31,365 nucleotides of DNA from an uncultured Oscillospiraceae bacterium (GCA_900547105.1 URFL01000017.1:1-31365); one strand, 5' to 3'. Shown: positions 14,248-22,668, counted from the stretch's first letter. Numbers and translations: made by a program. The notes: generated by a model not told the origin, from the sequence alone.

Positions 14248-17200
14248 TCACCACTTCGGCGCTACCAGCTGCGCGGCGGACGAGCCGGTGATAGAATAAT
14301 AATGACGCAAAATCTGCTGGTACGACCAGCCCGCCTCGTTGGCATAGCCGACCGCGCCCATCTGGCTCATACCCACGCCATGACCATAGCCGTAGGTGGT
14401 CACCTTCATGCTTTGGTCCTTGCTGTTGTAGCCACTCACGGTGAAAGCGTGCGAGCGCATTCCCACCGCGGTACGCAGCTGCAGCCCGGTCAAATAATGC
14501 TTGGTGCCGCTTTTGTCGGTGTAGTACCAGTTGGTGCTGACGACATAGCGGGAGTTATCGGCTTTTTGGCGCGCATACAGCGGTGCTTCGCCCTTTTTGG
14601 TATCGTAGCCCACCGTATAGCTGCCGCGGTTCTCCTTGACCCAAGCGGTCACCTTTTGCTTCAGCTGTGACACGGTGATGGTGAAAGTGTCTGCCCAATA
14701 ATCGGAAGAACCGCCGTATTTGCGGATAGTGGTTTCGTTGTCGTAGGGGCTGGACACGCTGCGCAGATACGGCAGATCGCCGCCGTACACTTGATAGCTG
14801 TTGGCGGTCACACCGGCGCTGGAGGCGTAATACATGGTGTCGCACGCCATGTCATCCACCACCGTGGCGGTGGTATCCAAAATTTTCACACCCAGCACAT
14901 CCCCCACCGCGTCATAGATCTTGCGGTCGGACGCCACCGAGGTGTTCAGACTCGCCAGCGGGAACGAGTACGGCTTGCCGTAGGCGCCGACATACCAGAT
15001 CACAAAGGTGTAGGACGCCACCGCCTGCGCTTTCCACGCCTCGGTGGAATGCAGCGCATACCGTTCGGTGCCCATTTCGCGCTTCACCAACCGCGCCAGC
15101 GCCGTTTGCAGTGCCGCTTTGTCGGTGGGCTTGATGGTCTTGCCGGTTTGGGTATCTTTGATCTGGAACAGCTGCATAAACTGCTTTTCCGCGATCTTGC
15201 CGGCTTGCAGCGAACCGCTTTGCCCGCCCGAAACCGGCTTCGCCACCGGGGTAACGGTCGGCTTTTTGGTGGCCGCCGCTTTTTTGGCAGTAGTGGTCGT
15301 TTTGCGTGCTGTGGAAGTCGTTTTTACCGTTCTGGCGGTCGTGGTCGTTTGATTGACCGCGATGCTTTTTTGCGTCGCACTGGTGCGCACCGGCGTTTTT
15401 TCCATATACCGATCCGGCAGCACCACCTTGGTGTTGGTGGAAATCGCCGCTGTGGTACTGGCTGCCTTACTGGCCGTATCGCTCGCCACCGTTTGCTCCT
15501 GTACCCGGCGAGCCGCCACCACCAGCCGCGCGCCGTCAAAGCCCGCTTCCTTTGATGCATCGGTCGAGATCAGCAAAATCTGGTCGTTCTCCCCCACCGT
15601 CGCGTTCACAGTAAATAGCGAGCGGCGGCGAATTTCCGAGATGAACTTGGAAAATTCTCCTTTTGCAAAGGTAGACTTTGTATAATCAAAATAGTCTTCG
15701 GCTTTTTGATCGCTATCCAGTATCATCACACCGAACACATCCCATTCCATCCGCTCAAACAGCGTGTTCATATGGATGGTGCGGTGCTTTTCCACGAACG
15801 GCGCGTCCATATAGCCGAGCAGGTCGGACAGCATGCTGCCGTCGCGCGGGTTGCTGCCATAGACCACCAGCGACCGATTGGTCGATTGCGCAGAATACAG
15901 CGATGCACCCTCGCCAAAATACAGCGCGCCGGTCGTGGATGGCTCGCCATCCGAGCTGTGTGTCTGATAATAGGTAGGGTCGTCCTGCCGCATCATCACC
16001 GGGTAGGCGATCTGCGTGTTTTCAATCGACAACCAACCGCGAATATCCTCGTTTTGGCTGTACAGATTAAAGAAATCGCTGAGCATCCCCTCCGGTGCGC
16101 CCATCGGAGAGCCCACGCTGGCGACACCGGTGGTTTCCAGCTTGGCGGTATCATTCTCCTCCACTCCACCGGCGACCGTCGGTGCGGAGGGCGGCAGCAT
16201 ATAAAACAGCAGCCAGCACAAAAACGCCGCCAACACTGCTACCGTCCCCAGCATAATGGTGGTACGGCGGCGGCGATCCGGTTTTTCGCCCGCCGGTTTG
16301 GCGGACGGAATCGCTGGTACGTCGCTTTCCTGATCGTCGATCCGCTCGCCGCCCGCCATCACGGTGGGCAGCGCCTCCAGATACCGGCGGGTCAGATCCA
16401 GCGCGTTCATCACCGCCATATGGCGCACATAATCGCGCTCCTCGGCGGTGTGACCCGCCACGATCTTTTTGACCCACACCCGCTTTTTATCCGCGAGCGC
16501 AATATACACCGTGCCGACCGGTTTGCCCTCGCTCGGTTCCGGTCCTGCCACGCCGGTGATGCCGACCCCCAGGTCGGCATGGCTGACCCGGCGCACCCCC
16601 ACCGCCATTGCGCGCGCGGTTTGCGGGCTGACCGCGCCGTATTGCTCCAGCGTATCGGCGGGAACGCCCAGCAGCTGCTGCTTGATGTCGCAGGAATATG
16701 CCGCCACGCCACATTCAAACACGCTCGAGGCGCCCGGCACCTCGGTCAGACTACCGGACAGCAGCCCCGCGGTGCAGGATTCCGCCGTGGCAATTTTCAT
16801 CTGTTTGGTTTTCAGCAGCTCCACCACCGCTTTGGGCAGGCTGCCGGCATCAATGCCGTAAATACAGTTGCCCAGTCGGTTGCGTAGCTCCGCCAAAATC
16901 GGCTCGCACATGGCGCGTGCCTGCTGTTCATCGGCGGCGCGCGCCGTCACCCGCAGCACCACCTCGCCCTCTTTGGCATAGGGCGCGACGGTTGGGTTGG
17001 CGCTGTTCATCAAATCCGCAATACGCTCGCCGATGGTGGATTCGGAAATGCCGAATACCCCCACCGTATAGGAAAAGATGCCGCCTTCGGAAAACGCCGC
17101 CAGATACGGCGACACATAATCGTTGAACATGGGAATCAACTCGCGCGGGGGACCGGGCAGCAGGATCACATAGTGCCCGTCCTTTTCCACCGCGCACCCG

Positions 17201-17604
17201 GGTGCGGTGCCGTGGTCATTTTGAAAAACGGTGCAGCCGCGCGGCAGCATCGCCTGTTTTTGGTTGCTGTCCGCCACCTCGCGTCCGGTATTGTGGAAAT
17301 ACTCGACGATCCGCTGCCAGCTTTCCTCGTGCAGCACCAGCTCCAACCCCATTACCTCGCAGACGGTTTCCTTGGTCAAATCGTCTTTGGTGGGACCCAG
17401 CCCGCCGGACAGCACCACCAGATCGCTGCGTTCCAGCGCCTGGCGCAGCAGCAAGCTGAGCCGCTGCGGGTTATCGCCCACGGTGGATTGGCGCAGCACC
17501 GAGATGCCATGTGCCGCGAGCTCGCGCGACAAAAACTGGCTGTTGGAATCCACAATGTCCCCCAACAGCAGCTCGGTACCCACGGTTATAATTTCTGCCT
17601 GCAC
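14248..17604 (-). CDS. cinA: CinA-pseudosortase-SpoIID fusion protein
   Basis: This is one uninterrupted 1118-aa frame with a GTG start after GAGGTGAAAGGCT. Residues 1-410 are a complete CinA: a MoaB-like domain (SGGLGPTKDD, LLPGPPRE) plus the NMN-deamidase domain at about 255-408 (AESCTAG with Ser276, GITGVAGPEPSEGKPVGTVY). RRRR at 444-447 precedes one membrane helix (450-471), predicting CinA inside and the rest outside. Residues 508-702 resemble class B sortase, but the catalytic His is Ser584 (VVYGSN) and the Cys is Asp682 (ISTDA); only Arg693 remains. A Thr/Lys/Ala linker (705-800) leads to SpoIID/LytB (about 835-1105: WKAQAVASYT, GYGHGVGMSQMGA), which in SpoIID cuts glycan strands. No stop or frame change marks any junction. 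CinA, sortase and SpoIID are normally separate proteins. Confidence 0.88.
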   Translation of the reverse strand: MQAEIITVGTELLLGDIVDSNSQFLSRELAAHGISVLRQSTVGDNPQRLSLLLRQALERSDLVVLSGGLGPTKDDLTKETVCEVMGLELVLHEESWQRIVEYFHNTGREVADSNQKQAMLPRGCTVFQNDHGTAPGCAVEKDGHYVILLPGPPRELIPMFNDYVSPYLAAFSEGGIFSYTVGVFGISESTIGERIADLMNSANPTVAPYAKEGEVVLRVTARAADEQQARAMCEPILAELRNRLGNCIYGIDAGSLPKAVVELLKTKQMKIATAESCTAGLLSGSLTEVPGASSVFECGVAAYSCDIKQQLLGVPADTLEQYGAVSPQTARAMAVGVRRVSHADLGVGITGVAGPEPSEGKPVGTVYIALADKKRVWVKKIVAGHTAEERDYVRHMAVMNALDLTRRYLEALPTVMAGGERIDDQESDVPAIPSAKPAGEKPDRRRRTTIMLGTVAVLAAFLCWLLFYMLPPSAPTVAGGVEENDTAKLETTGVASVGSPMGAPEGMLSDFFNLYSQNEDIRGWLSIENTQIAYPVMMRQDDPTYYQTHSSDGEPSTTGALYFGEGASLYSAQSTNRSLVVYGSNPRDGSMLSDLLGYMDAPFVEKHRTIHMNTLFERMEWDVFGVMILDSDQKAEDYFDYTKSTFAKGEFSKFISEIRRRSLFTVNATVGENDQILLISTDASKEAGFDGARLVVAARRVQEQTVASDTASKAASTTAAISTNTKVVLPDRYMEKTPVRTSATQKSIAVNQTTTTARTVKTTSTARKTTTTAKKAAATKKPTVTPVAKPVSGGQSGSLQAGKIAEKQFMQLFQIKDTQTGKTIKPTDKAALQTALARLVKREMGTERYALHSTEAWKAQAVASYTFVIWYVGAYGKPYSFPLASLNTSVASDRKIYDAVGDVLGVKILDTTATVVDDMACDTMYYASSAGVTANSYQVYGGDLPYLRSVSSPYDNETTIRKYGGSSDYWADTFTITVSQLKQKVTAWVKENRGSYTVGYDTKKGEAPLYARQKADNSRYVVSTNWYYTDKSGTKHYLTGLQLRTAVGMRSHAFTVSGYNSKDQSMKVTTYGYGHGVGMSQMGAVGYANEAGWSYQQILRHYYSITGSSAAQLVAPKW

Positions 17605-17641
17605 AGCCTTTCACCTCGCTTGTTCCCGCCAACGCGGGAGG

Positions 17642-18814
17642 TTAGCCAATGGTTTTGCGTCGAATCCCCGCCAGCGCCTCTGCTTCCAGCGCGGCAATGT
17701 CCAGCGCCTGCTCCGCCTGCTCCAGCTGGTATAGCTTGGGACGGGTGCGGGGATGGCGGGGGGTAAACACCGTACAGCAATCCTCGTACGGTTGAATGGA
17801 CAGTTCAAACGTATCAATTTTACGCGAAATCGCGATGATCTCTTCTTTATCCATACCGATCAGCGGACGGAACACCGGCATATGGCACACCGCATCGGTA
17901 CACGCCAGTGCCGGAATGGTCTGGCTGGCGACCTGACCGACGCTTTCACCGGTAATCAGCGCTCCGCAATCCTCCTGCTCGGCGACGGCTTGTGCAATGC
18001 GCATCATAAACCGCCGCATCACCAGCGTGAACAGTTCCTCGGGGCAATGCTCGCGAATCTCCTCCTGAATATGCGTGAACGGCACAATGTGCAGCTGCAT
18101 GCTGCCCGCATACCGCGCCACCTGCTCCAGCAGCGAGATCACCTTTTGCTCCGCCCGCTCGCTGGTGTAGGGCGGCGAGGCAAAGTGCACCGGCACCAGC
18201 TGTACGCCGCGTTTCGCCATCATATACGCCGCCACCGGCGAATCAATGCCGCCCGAGATCAGCAGCCCCGCACGACCGCCGGTGCCCACCGGCATCCCGC
18301 CGGCACCCGGCTGCTGCGCCGCGTGGATATACGCGCCAAAATCGCGGATCTCCACCATGATCTTCGCCTGCGGCTCGTGGACATCCACCCGCAGATGCGG
18401 ATACGCGGCGAGCAGGCAGCCGCCTACCTCTGCCGCGATCTGGGGCGAGGTCAGCGGAAAGCTCTTGTCGCTGCGGCGGGCATCCACCTTAAAGGTTTCC
18501 ACCCCCATCAGCGTATCCTGCAAATACTCGACCGCTGCCGCTTTGATCGCGTCCATATCCTTTTCGACCACCCGCGCGCGGGTGAACGCCGCCAAGCCGA
18601 ACACGCGCGACACGCGATCCGCCACTTCGTCCCAATCGATGTTCTCCTGCGCCGGTTCGATATAGATGGTGGATTGCGCCTTGCGGATGGTGAATTTGCC
18701 GACCGGCACGAGGCGGCGGCGCAGATTTTTGATCAACACCGCTTCAAAGGTGTTGCGGTTCAGCCCTTTCAGCGCGAGCTCGCCGTTTTTTATCAGTAAA
18801 ATTTCCTGCTGCAT
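17642..18814 (-). CDS. thiI: tRNA 4-thiouridine sulfurtransferase ThiI
   Basis: ThiI adenylates U8 of tRNA and inserts sulfur received as persulfide from a cysteine desulfurase. The 390-aa protein has the ferredoxin-like and THUMP domains (about 1-165), the PP-loop LISGGIDSPVAAYMM (185-199) and the downstream ALITGESVGQVASQT and PYEDCCTVFTPRHP motifs. It lacks the C-terminal rhodanese domain, as in Bacillus, where a dedicated NifS-like enzyme supplies sulfur directly. It lies 33 nt after the sortase and 37 nt before the cinA fusion. Its partner desulfurase is two genes upstream in the same operon. Confidence 0.95.
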   Translation of the reverse strand: MQQEILLIKNGELALKGLNRNTFEAVLIKNLRRRLVPVGKFTIRKAQSTIYIEPAQENIDWDEVADRVSRVFGLAAFTRARVVEKDMDAIKAAAVEYLQDTLMGVETFKVDARRSDKSFPLTSPQIAAEVGGCLLAAYPHLRVDVHEPQAKIMVEIRDFGAYIHAAQQPGAGGMPVGTGGRAGLLISGGIDSPVAAYMMAKRGVQLVPVHFASPPYTSERAEQKVISLLEQVARYAGSMQLHIVPFTHIQEEIREHCPEELFTLVMRRFMMRIAQAVAEQEDCGALITGESVGQVASQTIPALACTDAVCHMPVFRPLIGMDKEEIIAISRKIDTFELSIQPYEDCCTVFTPRHPRTRPKLYQLEQAEQALDIAALEAEALAGIRRKTIG

Positions 18815-18847
18815 TCTTTTCTCTCCGTTTTTTTCAGTCGTTTAGCA

Positions 18848-20257
18848 TCATTCCGCCGCCTTGGTGGTGGTCGGCGCTTTGGTCGTGGTGGTCTTTTTGT
18901 TGGTATACGACCCCACCGTCACCTTGCCGCGGGTGGTGCGTCCATCGCTGCCGATGCCCATTTCTGCGGGCGGCGCGGTGGTGGGGGTCACCGTTTGGTG
19001 TCCCATCGCCTCCGATTGCGGCGTGGTGGCATCCGCCACATCCTGTGTCGCGACCGGTTCGGTCACGGTCGCGGTGGGAATATCATACGCACCATCATAG
19101 TAGGCGTGCGGGGTCAATCCCTGATTTTTGTACCACGCATACGGCATGATCACGCTGCCGTTGTCGGTAATGGTGGTGGTGTCCACTTCTTCCGACTCGC
19201 CAACCCGCACCTTGCGGGCGATAACCGCCAGACGACCGTCATCAAAAGACACGCCGCCCTCGGTGGTACAGGTGGACAGCACCAGCAGCTGGTCGTCCTC
19301 CGACACCGACACATCGTCATAATCATACAGCGATCGTGCGCGATACTCGTTGACATAGTTGAGGAAATCCTCGTCATCCGCAAAGCTGGTGCGCAGATAG
19401 TTGAACACCGGACCGTCCGATGCCTTGGTGTTGGTCACGATGATGGCAAACACCTTGTATTTTTCGGTACCCTGCATGGTGTCCAGCTGGATGATGGGCG
19501 CGGCTTTCGCGCGCTCCACCCCTTCCAAAAACAGGTTCAGATGGTTGAACATCTGTCCACTGTTCATATTGTGACCGTAGATGATGGATACCTTGTTGTC
19601 GCTGGAGGTAAGGGTGTAGTTGTTGCGTTCGTCAAAGAACAGCGCGCCGTTTTTGTTGTAGTTTTTGTTAAAATCGTGTTCCAGATAATAGCTGTTGTCG
19701 CCGCTGTACACCACCGGATAGTCGATCTGCAAAAAGTCGGTGCCGGTGGATTTGTAGGTCAGCCATGCGCGGAAATCGCTGTTTTTCGCATACAGATCCT
19801 CCATCGCCTTGCGATGCTCTTCCTCGGTGCCGTTCAGCCCCTTGTGGAAGGTTTCCTGCAACCCGTCGTACAGCTGTTTGTTTTGGGTCGGAATCCAAAT
19901 AGTGTCGTGGATCAAATACACCGCCGAGCTGACCAGCGTTAAAAACGCCAGCATAAACAAACATTTGCGCAGCACCTCAATCGCGCTGTCCCCCCATTGG
20001 GGAATCAGATTGCGGAACAGCCGCCCGGCGCGGCTTTCCTTGCGCCGACGGGGTGCCGGCGTTTCCGCTCCCTGAGCCGTCAGCCGCACCACATCCGGAG
20101 CCGCCGGTGTTTGCAAAACCGGTTCCGTCGGGGCGGCGGGAGCCTCGCTTGCCGGAGTCGTGCCCGCTTTCAACTCGTTGATGATCTCGGTGACCTCGCG
20201 GTCATCGTCGTGAAAGGTATATCCCTGTTTTTCCTGTTTATCGTTTGGATTGCTCAT
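18848..20257 (-). CDS. srtB: Class B sortase with extended N- and C-terminal tails
   Basis: This 469-aa type II membrane protein has a cytosolic tail (1-95, Pro/Ala-rich, then RRRKESRAGR), one helix (about 98-120) and the sortase B domain (about 145-350). The catalytic triad is complete: His229 (IIYGHN), Cys330 (LVLSTC) and Arg342 (DDGRLAVIARKV). Sortases cleave LPxTG-like signals and attach proteins to peptidoglycan or pili. Beyond the domain is an unusual 120-residue outer tail ending in Thr/Lys runs (NKKTTTTKAPTTTK). The start at 20257 follows GGGAGGAT; an upstream in-frame ATG lacks one. It lies between the desulfurase and thiI genes, which usually adjoin. Class B assignment rests on overall similarity to clostridial SrtB. 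Confidence 0.9.
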   Translation of the reverse strand: MSNPNDKQEKQGYTFHDDDREVTEIINELKAGTTPASEAPAAPTEPVLQTPAAPDVVRLTAQGAETPAPRRRKESRAGRLFRNLIPQWGDSAIEVLRKCLFMLAFLTLVSSAVYLIHDTIWIPTQNKQLYDGLQETFHKGLNGTEEEHRKAMEDLYAKNSDFRAWLTYKSTGTDFLQIDYPVVYSGDNSYYLEHDFNKNYNKNGALFFDERNNYTLTSSDNKVSIIYGHNMNSGQMFNHLNLFLEGVERAKAAPIIQLDTMQGTEKYKVFAIIVTNTKASDGPVFNYLRTSFADDEDFLNYVNEYRARSLYDYDDVSVSEDDQLLVLSTCTTEGGVSFDDGRLAVIARKVRVGESEEVDTTTITDNGSVIMPYAWYKNQGLTPHAYYDGAYDIPTATVTEPVATQDVADATTPQSEAMGHQTVTPTTAPPAEMGIGSDGRTTRGKVTVGSYTNKKTTTTKAPTTTKAAE

Positions 20258-20299
20258 ACCGATCCTCCCTGTCGCCAAAAATGTGGTGGCTTACACGGT

Positions 20300-21433
20300 C
20301 TATCGTTTGCGCGCCAGCGTATCCGCCGCCAGCTTCAACGCCTGCACAAACGCGTCAATATCCTCCTCGGTGTTGGTGTATCCCAAGCTGATGCGCAACG
20401 CGGAATCAATATCCTCGTCGGGCAGCCCCATCGCGGTCAGCACCGGACTCTTTTTTCCTTTGGAACAGGCGGAACCGGAGGACACATAAATCTCCCGCTC
20501 GGCCAAAAAATGCAGCATCGTTTCGCTGCGCACCCCCGGCACCGACAAATGGATCACATACGGCACCCCGTCCGGCGGCAGATGAAACCGCACATCCGCG
20601 CGGTCCGCCAACCCATCCATCAACCGCCGGCGCAGCCGCTGATACAGCGCGTCCTGCTCGGCGGGGCTGGGCAGTGATTGGATCGCCGCCCCCAACGCCG
20701 CAATGGCGGGTGTCGCTTCGGTACCGCTGCGCAAGCCCGTTTCCTGTCCGCCGCCCGCCGCGCGCGGCACCAACCGCACGCCGCGGCGCACATACAACAG
20801 TCCCACGCCCTTGGGCGCGTGCAGCTTGTGTCCGCTGACCGATGCCAGATCCACACCCAGTCGGGTGAGATTCAGCGACAGCTTGCCCGCCGCCTGTACC
20901 ACATCGCAGTGGATCAGCGCCCGCGGGCATTTCCGCCGGATGGCGGGCACCATGTTCTCCACCCGAAACCGCGCGCCGGTTTCGTTGTTCACCATCATCA
21001 CACTGACCAGCACCGTATCCGGACGGCACGCCTCGACCACCTGCGCCGGGGTGATCTGCCCCTGCGCGTCCGGCTGCAGCCGGGTGATCTCCCACCCCGC
21101 CTGTTCCAACGCGGTGCACGCCGCCATAATGGACGAATGCTCCACCGCGGTGGTCACCACATGGCGGCCCTGGCGCTTTTTGGCTTCGGTCGCCCCGAAC
21201 AGTGCCAGATTGTTGGACTCGGTTCCGCCGGAGGTAAACACCAGCTCGGCGGGCTTGACCCCCAGCCAGTCCGCCGCGATCCGGCGGGCGGCGGTCATTT
21301 CCTGCTCGGCGTGAAAGCCCAGCGTATGCAGCGACGACGGATTGCCAAAGCAGTTTGTCATCATATACACAGCTTTTTCGGCAGCCGCCGGACAAACGGC
21401 TGTCGTTGCGCTGTTATCCAAATATACCATCAT
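20300..21433 (-). CDS. Cysteine desulfurase (NifS/IscS-like, ThiI partner)
   Basis: This PLP enzyme removes sulfur from cysteine as an enzyme-bound persulfide. The 377-aa protein shows YLDNSATT at the start, TSGGTESNN (67-75), the PLP lysine Lys203 in VSGHKLHAPKG, RSGTEATP, and the active-site Cys323 in SSGSACSKG. Its position upstream of thiI, as with Bacillus NifZ, points to tRNA s4U (and possibly thiamine) sulfur supply rather than general Fe-S assembly. Two adjacent ATGs are possible starts; GGGAGG lies about 10 nt before the first. It opens the operon. Confidence 0.93.
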   Translation of the reverse strand: MMVYLDNSATTAVCPAAAEKAVYMMTNCFGNPSSLHTLGFHAEQEMTAARRIAADWLGVKPAELVFTSGGTESNNLALFGATEAKKRQGRHVVTTAVEHSSIMAACTALEQAGWEITRLQPDAQGQITPAQVVEACRPDTVLVSVMMVNNETGARFRVENMVPAIRRKCPRALIHCDVVQAAGKLSLNLTRLGVDLASVSGHKLHAPKGVGLLYVRRGVRLVPRAAGGGQETGLRSGTEATPAIAALGAAIQSLPSPAEQDALYQRLRRRLMDGLADRADVRFHLPPDGVPYVIHLSVPGVRSETMLHFLAEREIYVSSGSACSKGKKSPVLTAMGLPDEDIDSALRISLGYTNTEEDIDAFVQALKLAADTLARKR

Positions 21434-21496
21434 TCTCCCAAAGCCTCCCGGGAATGCCTCTGCCGCACGGCGCTGCGCCAGCCGACAGCTATCTTT

Positions 21497-21525
21497 ATTA
21501 TACTATAAATATCCATACACTGCAA
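21497..21525 (-). promoter_or_regulatory. Sigma-A-type promoter of desulfurase-sortase-thiI-cinA
   Basis: On the minus strand TTGCAG (21520-21525) and perfect TATAAT (21497-21502) are 17 nt apart, about 60 nt before the desulfurase start. It is the only clear promoter seen for the four-gene operon. Confidence 0.78.
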
Positions 21526-21613
21526 CACGCAAAAAACGCCGGAATACTGAAAAATTCAACCAGTCGAAAGCAGACGTGTTTACGCATACATCCATTCTTT
21601 TTGCATAATGGGG

Positions 21614-21642
21614 TTGAAAAATTGCCACATATAGGTTAAACT
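21614..21642 (+). promoter_or_regulatory. Sigma-A-type promoter of the DUF4428-like gene
   Basis: TTGAAA (21614-21619) and TAAACT (21637-21642) have 17-nt spacing and lie about 55 nt before the ATG at 21702. Confidence 0.55.
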
Positions 21643-21701
21643 TAGACTTAAAATTACCCAAAATCATCCGAACACGATGAATCAACAATGAGGTGTGTGT
21701 T

Positions 21702-22232
21702 ATGTTTGGAAAAAAAGAGTGCTGTGCTGTTTGCGGCGGGAAACTACCCCGTGCCGCCGCTCCGATTGCGGATGGCGTTATTTGTCCCGCCTGCCATCGG
21801 TTTGTCACCGGCTCCCCGTCAGCAACGGTGGAGCAGGTGAAGGCGGCGATAAAAGAAAACGATCGGCGTTTCCAATGCTTCAAGCCGAAAAAAATCGTTT
21901 CCAACCTTGATGACGGATTTCTGTTCTTTGATCTGGAACACAAAATGATTTACCTGTCCGACACGATCCAGCCGGAGATGGTGCCGGTCGTGTTTATGTT
22001 TTCGGAGGTCGATGCCTTCCGGGTGACACCGGGCAAGCAAAAAGCTACTGCTAAAGGTGGCTTCCTCAGCGCCGTTGTCAACGCTGTCACCGCCAAAGAA
22101 AGGGCAAAACCGGTCGGCGGCGTCCCTGTCCTCTCGGTGGATGTGACCATCAACGGTCTGCGCACAACGGTTTCTCTGTTGGATCCCCCCACAATGGCCA
22201 CCGACTATCTGGAAAATGCGATGATTATATAA
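21702..22232 (+). CDS. DUF4428-like zinc-finger protein
   Basis: This is a 176-aa soluble protein. Residues 1-35 form a four-cysteine zinc module, CAVCGGKLPR followed by DGVICPACHRF, like the DUF4428 domain of Firmicutes. The remaining part (about 60-176) is a beta-rich domain with DDGFLFFDLEHKMIYLSD and VLSVDVTINGLRTTVSLL; I cannot name it beyond saying that such C-terminal regions are common in DUF4428 proteins. No membrane segment. The start at 21702 has GAGGTG six bases upstream; an in-frame GTG nine bases earlier lies inside that site. Function unknown. Confidence 0.75.
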   Translation: MFGKKECCAVCGGKLPRAAAPIADGVICPACHRFVTGSPSATVEQVKAAIKENDRRFQCFKPKKIVSNLDDGFLFFDLEHKMIYLSDTIQPEMVPVVFMFSEVDAFRVTPGKQKATAKGGFLSAVVNAVTAKERAKPVGGVPVLSVDVTINGLRTTVSLLDPPTMATDYLENAMII

Positions 22233-22299
22233 TCCGGCAGATACCATGCGCAGCAAAAAAGTGTTTCAAAAATCGTCATATTTTCGACACAAAAAGGTA

Positions 22300-22328
22300 T
22301 AGCATTTTGGCGAGCGCTGCCGTATAAT
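22300..22328 (+). promoter_or_regulatory. Promoter of the 39-aa microprotein
   Basis: A perfect TATAAT (22323-22328) is preceded at 17 nt by TAGCAT (22300-22305), a weak -35 that resembles the TTGC type of the neighbouring promoters. The early transcript carries a CCGGT/ACCGG hairpin at 22341-22357. Confidence 0.55.
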
Positions 22329-22377
22329 AAAGATAGAGATCCGGTCATCGACACCGGAAAGAAAGGATGTGTGTTCC

Positions 22378-22497
22378 ATGCGTAAATGGATGTTTGTTTT
22401 GGGGGCGGCGGCTGCACTGGCTGCTGCGGTATGGCGGCTTTGGCAAGGAGAGCGTGAACTGCACCGTCCTTTTACGGAAGATTTTGCCACTCAATAA
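22378..22497 (+). CDS. 39-aa single-span membrane microprotein
   Basis: The short frame starts MRKWMFVLGAAAALAAAV, a positively charged start and one hydrophobic helix (about 4-20), and ends in a charged tail with GERELHRPFTEDFATQ. AAAGGATG lies upstream, although spacing to the ATG is long. The frame sits neatly between a TATAAT promoter and a strong terminator, which supports a real gene. A competing 75-codon frame starting 11 nt earlier runs through the terminator stem and is unlikely. Function unknown; it may be a small membrane regulator or toxin-like peptide, but nothing in the sequence decides this. Confidence 0.6.
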   Translation: MRKWMFVLGAAAALAAAVWRLWQGERELHRPFTEDFATQ

Positions 22498-22522
22498 CCC
22501 TTTCTGCATCCCCTATCCCCGC

Positions 22523-22557
22523 AAGCGCAGGAACCCACCCGGTTCCTGCGCTTTTTC
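22523..22557 (+). terminator. Intrinsic terminator after the microprotein gene
   Basis: AAGCGCAGGAACC and GGTTCCTGCGCTT form a perfect 13-bp stem with a 5-nt loop, followed by TTT. Confidence 0.92.
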
Positions 22558-22603
22558 TGTGTGGCATTCCCCTGCTTGCCACCGCATAGAATGAACAAAA
22601 CGA

Positions 22604-22632
22604 TTGCTTTTGGAAAAGGGCTGTGCTAAGCT
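22604..22632 (+). promoter_or_regulatory. Promoter of the DUF4870-like gene, shared-element type
   Basis: TTGCTT (22604-22609) and TAAGCT (22627-22632) are 17 nt apart. An AAAAC block lies just before the -35, and TGAAAA begins 18 nt after the first base of the -10, as in two further promoters downstream. Confidence 0.55.
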
Positions 22633-22668
22633 GTAGATACATTGTGAAAAAAGCAGGAGGAACAAATT

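Noticed and set aside
16350..16380. Independent start codon for the sortase-SpoIID part at an internal ATG (residue 416 of the fusion)
   Set aside because: The ATG is in frame with no stop before it and no clear ribosome site is seen; internal initiation remains possible but is not supported by the sequence.
22367..22594. A 75-codon frame overlapping the microprotein
   Set aside because: It reads through the 13-bp terminator stem and lacks a coherent composition; the 39-codon frame ends before the stem.
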